Shown in pieces: positions 23,953-33,229 of a stretch of DNA of 64,000 bases (positions are counted from its first letter, which is position 1; each line of letters begins with the position of its first letter). Under the pieces are notes generated by a model. That model was given only the letters and a program-made list of their open reading frames with translations, had not been told where the DNA came from and ran no database searches. The position numbers and the translations under genes are program-made. This DNA comes from Phragmites australis (lineage: Eukaryota > Streptophyta > Magnoliopsida > Poales > Poaceae): NCBI RefSeq assembly GCF_958298935.1, contig NC_084939.1, positions 9,067,501-9,131,500 on the forward strand. The letters are read 5' to 3'.

Positions 23953-24094
23953 CCATATTTGGCACACGGTGTGCCGAATATGGCATTGTAGCCCATATTC
24001 GGCACACCATGTGCCAAATATCAACCGTATTCAGCACACGGTGTGCCGAATATGGGCTACAGTGCATATTCAGCACAACGTGTGCCGAATATGA
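23953..24094. repeat. Four ~31 bp near-perfect palindromes in tandem
   Basis: The unit is CCATATTCGGCACAC, one central base, then GTGTGCCGAATATGG. Copies lie at 23953-23983, 23993-24023, 24025-24055 and about 24064-24094, with centres 32-40 bp apart. The first has one mismatch between arms; the others have a few. Half-like pieces also occur upstream (ATTCGGCATCTC near 23888). Confidence 0.9.
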
Positions 24095-24349
24095 CCGGGC
24101 CTTGCTGTCGTCGCCTCGTTGTCGCGTCATGTCTCGTCGAGGTCTCATCGAGTTTTATGCTGTCAGTGCTTTCGGCGCAGCTGGTTGTGTTGGTGCTGAG
24201 TGCGTCGCATTTTGTGCTGAGTGAGTTACCTGTTGCTTTTTGTGCTGAGTGCGTCGCTTACTGCCCGCTATAAGGTGCATGGTGAGGAGGAGCAGCAAAG
24301 GTAGCGCAAGGCAACGAGCAGCGGAGCTCAGATGAAGAGCAGTAGTGCA

Positions 24350-24410
24350 GCGCGGGGCGAGGAGCAGCAGCGCGGGGCGAGGAGCAGCAGCGCGGGGCGA
24401 GGAGGACCAG
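24350..24410 (+). repeat. ~20 bp GC-rich tandem repeat
   Basis: Three copies of GCGCGGGGCGAGGAGCAGCA in a row, followed by a partial copy. Confidence 0.85.
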
Positions 24411-24589
24411 TAGCGTAAGGAGAGGAGGCTCAGCAACGCGAGATCAGTTATAGTAATTACTTAGATTATATGTAATTAGATTATTCTCTTAGTATAATTA
24501 TATGCATGTCATTAACCAGTATCATTAGAGTATTTACATAATTTAATCAGAGTATTTACATATGCACCAAACTTTTTACCCTTCGCTTG
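24411..24589. other. AT-rich unassigned sequence
   Basis: Contains repeated ATTA/GAGTATTTACAT pieces. No gene or terminus recognised. Confidence 0.3.
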
Positions 24590-24948
24590 CATGTTGAAGC
24601 GTTTATTTTTTGCGCGCTCTCGTTGCATTTGCATCGAAGCACGTATTCTTCACATGAGTGCTGAAGCATTACTTTCTATGTATTTGTTACATAAATGCAT
24701 CGAATCATTTGTTTTTTCATATGCAAATTCTTATCCTTCGTTGAGGGGAATATTCATTCCCCATGCAAAGGTTTTAGTCTTCACAAGAAAAATATCTTAT
24801 ATGCAGGAATTTTTAATCCTCGCAGAATGGGGCTTATCCCTCATATACTCAAGGTTTTATCCTTCGCTACCACATTTAACCTTATGCTAAAGCATTTACT
24901 CTTTGATTGTACTTTTTCTGCATCTATTTAATGTATGCATAAAATAAG

Positions 24949-25188
24949 GGGCTGAGAGTGCATGCCCCCGCACCGAAGACAAGTCATGTCTTCGGGTTAC
25001 AAACGACAGGGGCTGAGAGTGCTTGCCCCCGCATCGAAAATTAGCCATGTCTTTGGATTACAAAAGACAGGGGCTAAGAATGCCTACCCCCGCACCGAAG
25101 ACAAACTATGTCTCCGGGTTACAAAAGACAGAGGCTAAGAGTACCAACCCCCACACCGAAGACAAACTTAATCTTCGAAAAGCCAAAG
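24949..25188 (+). repeat. Four 60 bp tandem units
   Basis: Units begin GGGGCTGAGAGTGC...CCCCCGCACCGAAGAC at 24949, 25009, 25069 and 25129. Divergence increases toward the right. Confidence 0.85.
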
Positions 25189-25479
25189 CATATATGTGTT
25201 ACCTAGGCATGTGCCGAAGCATACATGAAATCGAAGTGCCGCTGGTCCTTAGGTAAAGATAGTGCACCAATTGACTTAAAAGGCGGACAGGGGCCCGCCA
25301 AAGAGCAACCGAGGTACCAGTTAGCTTCAGGTAAAGACAAAGCTCCACTCGGACCTTAGACCATAAGTCTTAAAGACACGACCCTTTGCGCTCCGTGGAG
25401 ACGAAGGTCCCTTTGTACACAATTCATTGCTGACCACCTTTGTCAAAAATGGCTACTCCTTCGGCTATGCTGGCACCTT

Positions 25480-26090
25480 TGACATCAACTCAGGATGGAG
25501 TCGTCGTCACCTTTGGCATTGGCATCAACCCGAAGAGGATCGTTGTTGCCTTCAACTACGTCGATGTCGACCTAGACAGGGTCATCATTGCCTTCGGCTT
25601 CGACTACGTCGATGATACTCTAGATGGAGTCATCATCATCTTTGACTTCGACATCGACTCAGGATGGATTTGTCGTCACCTTCGGCTTCAGCATTGACTC
25701 AAAGAGAGTGGTCCTTGCCTTTGGCTTCACCTTCGTCGGCAAAGCTCTAGTCAGAGTTTTTGTCGCCTTCCTTCAGCATTGATTCAAAGGGAGTCATTCC
25801 TCACCTTCAGCTTCGGCATTGAATTGGGGAGGGTCGTTGTCGCCTTAGCCTTGGACTTCGACATCGACTCAAGAGAATCGAATTCACCTTCATCGTCTTC
25901 GACTACGTCAACCAGAGGTGCTTCGATCGTTATGACTTCAGCCACATCGACTTCGACACCGACCAGAGGGGCTTCAACCGCGATGACTTCGCTTCGACCG
26001 TCATGACTTCACCTCCGTCGACTCCGACTGCATCGACTAGAGGGGCTTTAGTCGTGATGACTTCGCCCATGCCGACTTCGACTGCGTCAC
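25480..26090 (+). repeat. Low-complexity TTCGACNTCGAC-type block
   Basis: Many imperfect repeats of CTTCGACATCGACTC, GATGACTTCG and related triplets. The open frames through it are a compositional by-product. Confidence 0.65.
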
Positions 26091-26152
26091 CCATGTGGTA
26101 TCCTTAATCACTCACGAACTCCGGTCAAGAAGGGCTACGGAGGGTACCTTAG

Positions 26153-26430
26153 TTAAAATCCCGTTATGGGTCCTAAGTGTTTGGCCGGCGCACATGAGCA
26201 GAGACACGAGATCATTGACTTCGGCGAGTCATGATAGCAGCCTTCGACCTCTGCTTCGTCAGCTATGATTGAAGTCACGCTTGCCAAAGCCTTGGCAACA
26301 GCCTTCGCCAAAACCCCCTTCGTCGAGCCGGACGAAGATGTACCTTCGACTTTGGTTATGGAAGAAGAAGTACCATCGCCGAGCACCAAAGCCTTCAATC
26401 TTCGCCGGGCAAGATGAAGCATAGTTATAA
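26153..26430 (-). pseudogene. Possible antisense ORF fragment next to the 3' LTR
   Basis: A minus-strand stretch (LHLARRRLKALVLGDGTSS... AKAVAKALASV... DEAEVEGCYHDS) lies just 5' of the plus-strand LTR at 26627. Its position matches the antisense ORFs beside the other Tat-like 3' LTRs here. No domain is recognised and the call is weak. Confidence 0.25.
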
Positions 26431-26626
26431 GTGTGTCTGGCTCTAGCAATAATGTAAAGAAAGACATGCGCGATGTATATGCTCTTTTCTCCATATCCTT
26501 TTTTCCCACTCGATTTTTGGGATGGTGTGTTTAGCAAGACGTACATAGTGACAATCAGTCTGGGCCTTTTCCTAGTTGTAGATGTTCGCCCCGCTGTCCC
26601 ATTAGAGCTTACAGCTGAGGGGCTAC

Positions 26627-26860
26627 TGTTGGGGGAAAGTCACAGGCCCACAAAGCAACCCATGTAAGGGCTCAAAGGGTCTCCTTGTGTTATTTGTACC
26701 TCACCAAGAACTGGATAGGGAGGTTTACCTCTCCTCTCCCACCTATATAAAGGATCTAAGGAGTCAAGAGCCCGGGTTGGTTGATACCTCCCACCTCTAC
26801 TGTTCTCTCTTTGCTTAGAATGAACCCCTTCGGTTACTATATACGGAAATTGTTCCAACA
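26627..26860 (+). repeat. Short LTR (234 bp), TGTTGG...CCAACA
   Basis: Perfect inverted hexamers at both ends. The purine tract GCTGAGGGGCTAC ends at 26626. A TATA box (ACCTATATAAAGG) lies at 26741-26753. A 5' partner is not in the window. Confidence 0.7.
26741..26753 (+). promoter_or_regulatory. TATA box of the short LTR
   Basis: ACCTATATAAAGG lies 114 bp into the LTR, a normal place for the U3 promoter. Confidence 0.5.
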
Positions 26861-27113
26861 GGTCTGTTTGGTTCGTGGCTAACTTTGCTACGTCGAATGT
26901 TAGCTAAGTGTTGTTTAACACAAAAAATATACTTAATAATTTTTTAGTCATATGTGTGGTAAAATTAATTAAAAAAACTGATTGTATGACGTGTTGACCA
27001 GGAGCTAACAAAATATGGTTTATCACAGTTATAGCAGTTAATCAAATAGTTATAAAAACCTATAATATGACTAATCTTAAACGTGACAAACTGAAACACA
27101 AATAAAACATACC
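26861..27113. mobile_element. MITE-like element, 'GGTCTGTTTGG' type
   Basis: The left end GGTCTGTTTGGTTCGTG and the right end (reverse complement GGTATGTTTTATTTGTG) form imperfect inverted repeats around AT-rich sequence with no ORF. A TAA follows the right end, but the left flank is ACA, so the target duplication is not clean. It starts exactly where the LTR ends. Confidence 0.45.
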
Positions 27114-27399
27114 TAAATAATATTGTAACGGAAGCGTTTAATCATTCGCGGTCATCACCAACTACAATGACCCTCTCTCCTCTTGCAGCTGGCTGCCATA
27201 CAACAACTTACCCACGCAATATCTTGCCTTCATCCTCGTACCCTATTTATTAGATTGTTTGATGAGTGATCTTTTATGTTATCTATAGGCACGTGAAGAT
27301 ACCACATAAGCACTAAAGTTAGTAGCTAGTACACACTGTTGGAGTTACCACTGCATGCAAAACATATAAAAAGACACTGCATATATGATGGATCGCTAG
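27114..27399. other. Unassigned intergenic sequence
   Basis: AT-rich sequence with no recognisable gene, terminus or repeat. Confidence 0.3.
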
Positions 27400-27700
27400 A
27401 ACCCATCATTTATGTAGCCTCGAGTCGGGACCGGATCATTACTCATCACTTATGATAAGTCATCAGTGACGTGTTATAAAGTTATTCGTCACTGATAATA
27501 TTAGTAATAGGTCAAGTTGTAACCCGTCACTAATGATAAACTCATCAGTGACAGGTTATCTTAGACTTATCATTAGTGACAGATCAAGTAGTGATCCATC
27601 ACTGATAACTAAATCATCAGTAACAGATCATCCTAGGGTAGTCACTAGTGACGAATTAAGTGTTAACCTATTATTAGTGATGGGTTACAACTTAGGGTTA
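27400..27700. repeat. Alternating inverted CATCAGTGACRGGTTA motifs, CACTA-like
   Basis: Eight or more copies of CATCAGTGACGGGTTA-like and TAACCCGTCACTGATG-like motifs alternate in both orientations. This is typical of CACTA (or hAT) subterminal regions. No CACTA terminus or transposase is attached, so it is a relic. Confidence 0.55.
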
Positions 27701-28346
27701 AAAAAAATCAAGGGCCGTCTCTCAACGAAAATTTGAAGTTTAAGAAAACTTATGCTTCTATTTTTCTTTAAAAATGATGTCTAATCGTTGAACAATAAGA
27801 TAGATTCAAATTTTCTGGTTTTTTTGACTCATAATGTTTTTTCTGTAACGGGAGTAGGAAAAGAAAAAAGAAATGTCTAATCTTAGGATGCTTACCCTTC
27901 CTGGATGTATTTACCTTTTAGGGTATTTACACTTTCAGCTAGAAATTTACCTTTGGTTCATAATAGTACTATGCAATGAATTTATCATATCTTTAGGGCA
28001 CTTCGCAAAAGTAACAAAAATAACGTATCTTCTGACTCATACTGTGGTATTTGAATTGTAGTCTTGAAGTCTTTAACCAAAGCAAAGATCGATTGTGGTC
28101 CGTCAATCATACGAGGCTTCATCACAAATCTTGGCAAAGATGAAATATTCAAGCGCTTGGAAAGCAGCAAATCTTTTACAAGAATGTTACTAATATTTTC
28201 TTTTTTGCAGGGCTACAGTAATGTTAATATCACTTACAGTCTACGACAAAATCCTAAAAAAGAAAAAAGAAGAAGCAAGTACTCCACGAGTACTGGTCTG
28301 GCTATGCCTGCCAATGAATGCATGATATACTAGCATAGGTACTCTG
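27701..28346. other. 3' flank of the kinase gene
   Basis: AT-rich sequence. The kinase reads leftward and ends at 28347, so this should hold its 3' UTR and terminator. No clear poly(A) signal could be fixed. Confidence 0.35.
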
Positions 28347-29441
28347 TTAGGGAGACACTTCTCCGCACGGCATGAAGCAGCCACCGAAGGGAAGGCGATT
28401 GAACCACGGCTTCCGGAGCGCGGCCGCTGCGGTGAGCCTACGCTCCGGGTTGCTCTCCAGCAGTCCGCGCAGAACCTCGAACCCCGCCTGCGACAAGAAC
28501 TCCTCCGGGAACACCTCCCGCAGGTGGCCGGTCTCTCGGCAGCCCTCCTCCCGCAGCTTGGCCGCCCGATCGGGAGTCGCCAGCCGCTCCAACCCCGGCC
28601 ACTCCACGATGCCCTTCGCGCCGACCAGGTTCAGCATGCATGTAAAGACTTGTTCGCCGACAAAGAGAGGATTGACGGTACCGGCGAGGAGCTCGGCCAT
28701 GATGCAGCCGAGCCCCCACGTGTCGATCCGTCCGTCGTAGTCTCTCGACCCGAGGAAGAGCTCCGGCGCGCGGTAGGAGCTCGGCGACGCTAACATCGCG
28801 TAGTCGTCCTTCTCCGTCTGCGCCGCCGGCTCGGACATGCCAAAGCCGCATATCTTGTACACGATGCCCTTCGACCGCTTCTTCTTTTTTTTCTGGCCAA
28901 TCACGTCCTCCGTGCCGTCGTCGACGAGCACGTTCTCCGGCTGGATGTCCCGGTGCAGGACGCCCACCTTGTGCGCCCTCTTCACGCCACGGAGGAGCTG
29001 CCGCATGGCCTCGCGCACCTCGGCCTCGCGGAACGGCATGCCGGCGTCGCACCGGAGTTTCATGTACTCTCGAAGATTCATCCGACCGGCGTACTCCGTG
29101 ACGACGAAGCAGTCCCCGTCGCTCCGGCTGCTGTCCGCGAACGTGGCCAGGAGCTCCACGACTGACGGGTGGCCGCGGCAGGCCGCCAGGGACATGGCCT
29201 CCCGCGCGAAGTCGCGGAGGCCCGTCTGCACGAACCGGTCGTCGGTCCTCCCGGCGAGCCTCTTCACTGCGACGACCCGCTCGTCCACGCGGTCCCAGGC
29301 TCTATAAACATCCCCGAACATGCCCTTACCCACCTTCTCCAGTCGCTCGTACCGCTTCTCCACGGCCGGAGGCCAGCTGTTGGGAGGCTCCTCCTCCTCC
29401 GCCAACGCCACGCCGCCGTTGGTGAGCGCCGGGGCAGCCAT
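28347..29441 (-). CDS. Intronless CDK-like Ser/Thr kinase, probably catalytically impaired
   Basis: Full-length protein kinase fold with no frameshift or stop. Counting from an upstream ATG at 29492 (381 aa), the glycine loop is G55xG57xxG60 (VGKGMFG), the ATP-binding Lys is K77 (VAVK), the helix-C Glu is about E98, the catalytic loop is H180-R181-D182, and the APE is 242-244. The catalytic-loop Lys is Gln (HRDIQPEN, Q184). The metal-binding DFG Asp is Gly (KICGFGMSEP, G216). A run of five Lys lies between those motifs. The ATG at 29441 (MAAPALTNG, 364 aa) is preferred because the preceding 17 residues look like untranslated sequence. It resembles the grass family annotated as putative CDKF-2-like kinases. 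High GC and no introns fit that family. It is likely a pseudokinase or weak kinase, but no expression evidence is visible. Confidence 0.85.
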   Translation of the reverse strand: MAAPALTNGGVALAEEEEPPNSWPPAVEKRYERLEKVGKGMFGDVYRAWDRVDERVVAVKRLAGRTDDRFVQTGLRDFAREAMSLAACRGHPSVVELLATFADSSRSDGDCFVVTEYAGRMNLREYMKLRCDAGMPFREAEVREAMRQLLRGVKRAHKVGVLHRDIQPENVLVDDGTEDVIGQKKKKKRSKGIVYKICGFGMSEPAAQTEKDDYAMLASPSSYRAPELFLGSRDYDGRIDTWGLGCIMAELLAGTVNPLFVGEQVFTCMLNLVGAKGIVEWPGLERLATPDRAAKLREEGCRETGHLREVFPEEFLSQAGFEVLRGLLESNPERRLTAAAALRKPWFNRLPFGGCFMPCGEVSP

Positions 29442-30097
29442 CGCGAACGCGCAGCTAGGTGTTTGCAACGATGGATCGACGCAAGCACGCAACTATTTTG
29501 TGCTCTACACGTACGTGCGGCACAGCGGATTGAAGCGACGGGAAGTGGCGGGTGGTGGTGCTGCTGCTGGCGAGATATATTGGGGGAGATGGGTACATAG
29601 CCACTCCGGCTCGGATTCGTATTCCGATTCGGCAAGCAGATCGTAGTCGGAGTCGGGAGTGCCCACCGAAATCAGTTCTCAATTGAAAGCTCATGAATCC
29701 GCTTCAGAGGTTATTCGGTTGAAAACTCACAATTCTAATACAGAAGTTGTTAAAGTTTGTTGTTTAGCTAAGAGCTTCTAGTTGGTGCTCGAAGTCCTCG
29801 ATTCCAGCTCAATAATATTCAAAAGGTTTTTTCCTGAAAATTATGCTCTGTTCAGAAAGCTTTAATTTTTCAAGGATTTTGTTCACATCTCGCAAAAAAA
29901 TGGTTCAATTCGGGGAGGGGGATGCCGAAAAAACATCGTGCATATGCCAAGCGAATCATATTTTGTCTGATAGGATATTATAGTAGAATTGTCATCCAAT
30001 CGTATTTTAAAAATGTATATTTTATTAGAAACTTAATTTTATCGGGTGAAGGGGAGAGGGTGAAAAATAGTGATAGAGCGAAAGCGGGTAAGATAGC
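29442..30097. other. Upstream region of the kinase gene
   Basis: This is the presumed promoter and 5' UTR (transcription leftward). It contains short repeats of CGGATTCG/CGGAGTCGG near 29606-29662. No TATA box is obvious. The left edge of the Tat LTR follows. Confidence 0.35.
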
Positions 30098-30905
30098 TCT
30101 TGGGGTCGTTATTAAGGACCCCCGACGGTCTCTTAGCTTAATTAGCTTAACATCCCAAATGTTGAATCTGTTCCTGCCTTCCGAAGCTCCGACCTTCCGG
30201 AGCTCAGCCTCCTGAAGGTTTTGTCTCCGAGGCTTCGGCCTCCCGAAGCCTCCCCTTCCGAAGCCCAGGCCTTCCGGAGCTCCACCTCCCGAAGGCTCGG
30301 TCCACTAGGCTTCGGCCTCTTGTTGTCCGGGCCGGCTTCCCGGAGATTACTGAGTGAGTCATTAACCCTCAGCAAAGATCTGTCAAAAAGCAAGAACTAG
30401 TCGTACTTTACCTGCGAGGAAGTGACCGGCATTAAATACCTAGGCTAATGGGCGCCGCTCTGACACCCCAGTATGATGGTACCTATCCTTACATCCCTGG
30501 CGGTGCGGCGTCGGGCCGTAATTGGCGACCGACTTGCCCCCTTCAGAGGGCAGGTACCATAATAATTACCATGATGGATATTTATCTCCCACATGATAGA
30601 AAGTAGTCTTCCGGGATAAGGCTCAGTAATTTGGCCGAATCCTGAATATTTGTACATTATGATAACTTCTATGCCAAGCTACGCATGGCCCTATAAATAG
30701 GAGGCCATGCCCCTCTGGCCAAGGAACGGACACAGAACACGCATCATAGCAAACCTGTGATTCTCCCCCCAGATCAATCCATTTTCTTACCATCAATATA
30801 CTTGTGGTGTTCCTTCCTCTCAAACTTCGTCTCTAAGCTTGAGTCTCCTCCTTAGAAGAAACTCTCACCGTATTTGTTGGGGTAAGACGAACTCTTGCTC
30901 CAACA
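30098..30905 (+). repeat. 5' LTR of the Tat-lineage element
   Basis: It starts about TCTTGGGGTCGTTATTAAGG (a mutated TGTTGGGG is likely) and ends GCTCCAACA. TATA box CCTATAAATAGG lies near 30690. The 30176-30345 part is packed with short inverted copies of CCTTCCGGAGCTC and GGCTTCGG. The left boundary is less certain than the right. Confidence 0.65.
30690..30701 (+). promoter_or_regulatory. TATA box of the Tat LTR
   Basis: CCTATAAATAGG lies about 215 bp before the LTR end, a usual spacing. Confidence 0.55.
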
Positions 30906-30925
30906 ACGCACCGTCCAAGGGGATT
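30906..30925 (+). other. Primer-binding site of the Tat element
   Basis: CGCACCGTCCAAGGGGATTC follows the LTR. It resembles the TGGCGCC(G/A)TCC...GGGA sites at 43881 (plus) and 51208 (minus), which points to one PBS family. Confidence 0.55.
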
Positions 30926-30952
30926 CGAACACAGAAGTGCTAAGAGAGGTAG

Positions 30953-32100
30953 GATGCCACCCAAGAAAAAGACCACCAAGGCGGCATCGGCAGCGGCCGA
31001 CCCCCAATCACGCCTTCACGGTAGTCCAGCCGACTATACGCGGTCGGCACTAACAATGGCTCCCTAGCCGGGGTAAACAGGAACCTTACTGCCACCACCG
31101 ACCCAACCACAACTATAGCTGCTGGAGACACTGAAGGGTTCTCTACCTCAGGAACCCAGCAGCAGCAAGGCGAGGCCCTCGCCGCACCCCTAGGAGCTAC
31201 GACTGGCGCTACCGCCAGAAACACCGCTCCGCCCGAGCAGCAATCACGCTTGGCTGCACTCCAGACACAAATGGAGGAACTACGGACGACTCTACGAGCC
31301 GAGCAGGAAACTACCCGTACCTTCGCCGCCGCTCTTGAGACGACCGGCGCGTTTTTGACCCAAGATCTGCGAACAGGCGAGCCCCTTGGTGCGAGGACAC
31401 GATCCGTTCGATCCTCGGAGCCCCGGGGCCGACGTTATGAGGACCCCCTGCAGGACCACGACTCTCCCCAGCGGGCCGACCTGCAGGCCATACACTTCCC
31501 GAAGGGTTTTCGGACCCCAAAGTTGCCCAAGTTTAAAGGCAATTCAGACCCCGACGAGTTCGCCCGATCCTAGGCCCTAGCCATAGAGGCCAGCGGGGGC
31601 GGACCAGACACCATGGCTAAATGCTTCTCCCTCTCCCTAGAAGGGGTGGCCATACGCTGGTTCTGGGTGCTGGACCCCGGCACCATTCACACCTGGTCCC
31701 AACTCCGAGACCTCTTTCGCAGCAACTTCTAGGGCACCTTCATCGAACCAGTAACCTCCGGCAGCCTGTTCACTATCAGGCAGGGGCCGGATGAAACCCT
31801 CCAGGACTACTTCCGAAGGTTCTCCCAGAGTAAAGCCCATATTAGGGGCATATCGGACTCTTCGGTCATCGATGCCGCAACCCAGGGCCTGACCGAAGGC
31901 CCCTTGTATGATCGACTAAACCGGCGCCCAATACGCACAGTAGAAATCCTCATGAGCAAGTTTGAGGAATATACGTGGGCAAAGGAGGAAAAGCTCCGCA
32001 GGAGGTGCTCACAAGCTAGCGAAGCTTCTCATGCTAGCACCGAGGGACCACACTCGCAGGCCGGATAGTCACACGCCCCAGCTCCCCCGACAAAAAGGAG
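30953..32100 (+). pseudogene. Tat gag, broken
   Basis: An ATG at 30953 starts a Lys-rich N-terminus (MPPKKKTTK) that soon hits a stop (MAP, then TAG). The Gag core (PF03732) follows: LQAIHFPKGFRTPKLPKFKG, then LSLEGVAIRWFWVLDPG, TWSQLRDLF and QDYFRRFSQSKAHI, up to a basic tail. In-frame TAG codons occur at about 31571 (after DEFARS) and 31730 (after RSNF). Gag would form the particle shell. Confidence 0.75.
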
Positions 32101-32599
32101 CTTCGAGGAGGCCTTTACCACTAGGTCCTAAAGGGGGCGGCAGCGGAAACGCCGAAACATCAACAATATCAGCCCAAGCCACAGGGCTCAGAACCAAAGC
32201 CACCCCAAGGGACGTGACTGAGGATGCTCCGAAGGCCTCCCGGAGCGAAGCCACGCCCCAAACCCACGTTTCGAGGGAGAATCCTGGTGCACTCTACATG
32301 GCACGGGACGAGGGTACATTACCGACAACTGTCGAACCCTCATCACCTTCCGAGAGTACCTCGGGAGGCAGGCAGCCCTCAACGGTAGGGCCTCCAAGGG
32401 GCAGTCCAAAGATCGCTAGCCCTTGGCCAATCGACGGGTAGACCACCTGGCCCTACAAAATCCTCCGCAGCTAGCCCTACCTTCACAACCCTAGTCATCC
32501 CTACAACCGCACGGTGACGAAGGAGCGCAGGGCAAACGGATTGTCCTCGCCATTACCAGCGGAGGGAGCTCCGGAGGCACTTCGAAACGATAGCAGCCA

Positions 32600-33225
32600 C
32601 ACTATGCCCGTGGGGTGCACCACATCGAAGCAAATAGCATCCACCGACAGGCTCCCAACTGGGCCGACGCTCCTGTAACATTCACCATCGATGACTCCGA
32701 AGGGGTAAAATTTCCCCACTCCGATGCCCTGGTCCTCTTAGCCAATATCGCCAAAGTCGAGATCCGAAGAATACTGGTCGACAGAGGCAGCTCGGCGGAC
32801 CTCCTGTTCATGCATGCCTTCAACGAGCTCCAAATTCCGCGAAGCCAACTCTCACCAAGCAGCAGACCCCTCCAGGGATTCAATGGAACCCCCCTCAACG
32901 CCCTAGGACAGATAGAACTCCCGGTCATCTTCGGTGAGGGCTTTGCATCATGAACCAAGGTTATCACCTTCGACGTCGTGGATGTACCATATACCTACAA
33001 TGCCATCCTAGGATGGGGGACCCTGAACAGATTCGGAGTTGTACCCCATCACAATTACCTCTGCCTGAAAATACCCAGACCCCAGGGGCTAATAACCATC
33101 CACGGCGACCAAGACCTGGCTAGACGCATCGAGTATGGGCACCCTGCTCTGCTCCCCAGTCGCCATATCCACACTATGACATGGGAGGAGTCGAAAGATC
33201 CTCCATCGGCGCACCCTAGTAGCTA
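32600..33225 (+). pseudogene. Tat aspartic protease region, broken
   Basis: VTFTIDDSEGVKFPHSDALV leads to ILVDRGSSADLLF, where the usual DGGSSAD core has Arg at the first Gly. FDVVDVPYTYNAILGWGTLN and LCLKIPRPQG follow. A TGA after IFGEGFAS (near 32953) interrupts it. It would cleave the polyprotein. Confidence 0.7.
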
Positions 33226-33229
33226 GAAG

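Larger units (their letters stand above)
24590..26860 (+). mobile_element. 3' end of a Tat-like Gypsy element with a short LTR
   Basis: The stretch is non-coding in the plus direction: decayed direct repeats at 24590-24930, a 60 bp tandem array, a low-complexity block, then a purine-rich boundary GCTGAGGGGCTAC and an LTR. Repeat-rich tails before the 3' LTR are common in Tat-lineage elements. Pol and the 5' LTR are missing, so this is either a truncated or a non-autonomous element. Confidence 0.5.

Noticed and set aside
23533..24273. Overlapping open frames in the palindrome region
   Set aside because: Similar peptides appear on both strands because the DNA is palindromic. No domain or codon signal.
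25427..26006. Asp/Phe/Ser-rich open frames
   Set aside because: They follow a low-complexity TTCGACNTCGAC repeat in several frames.
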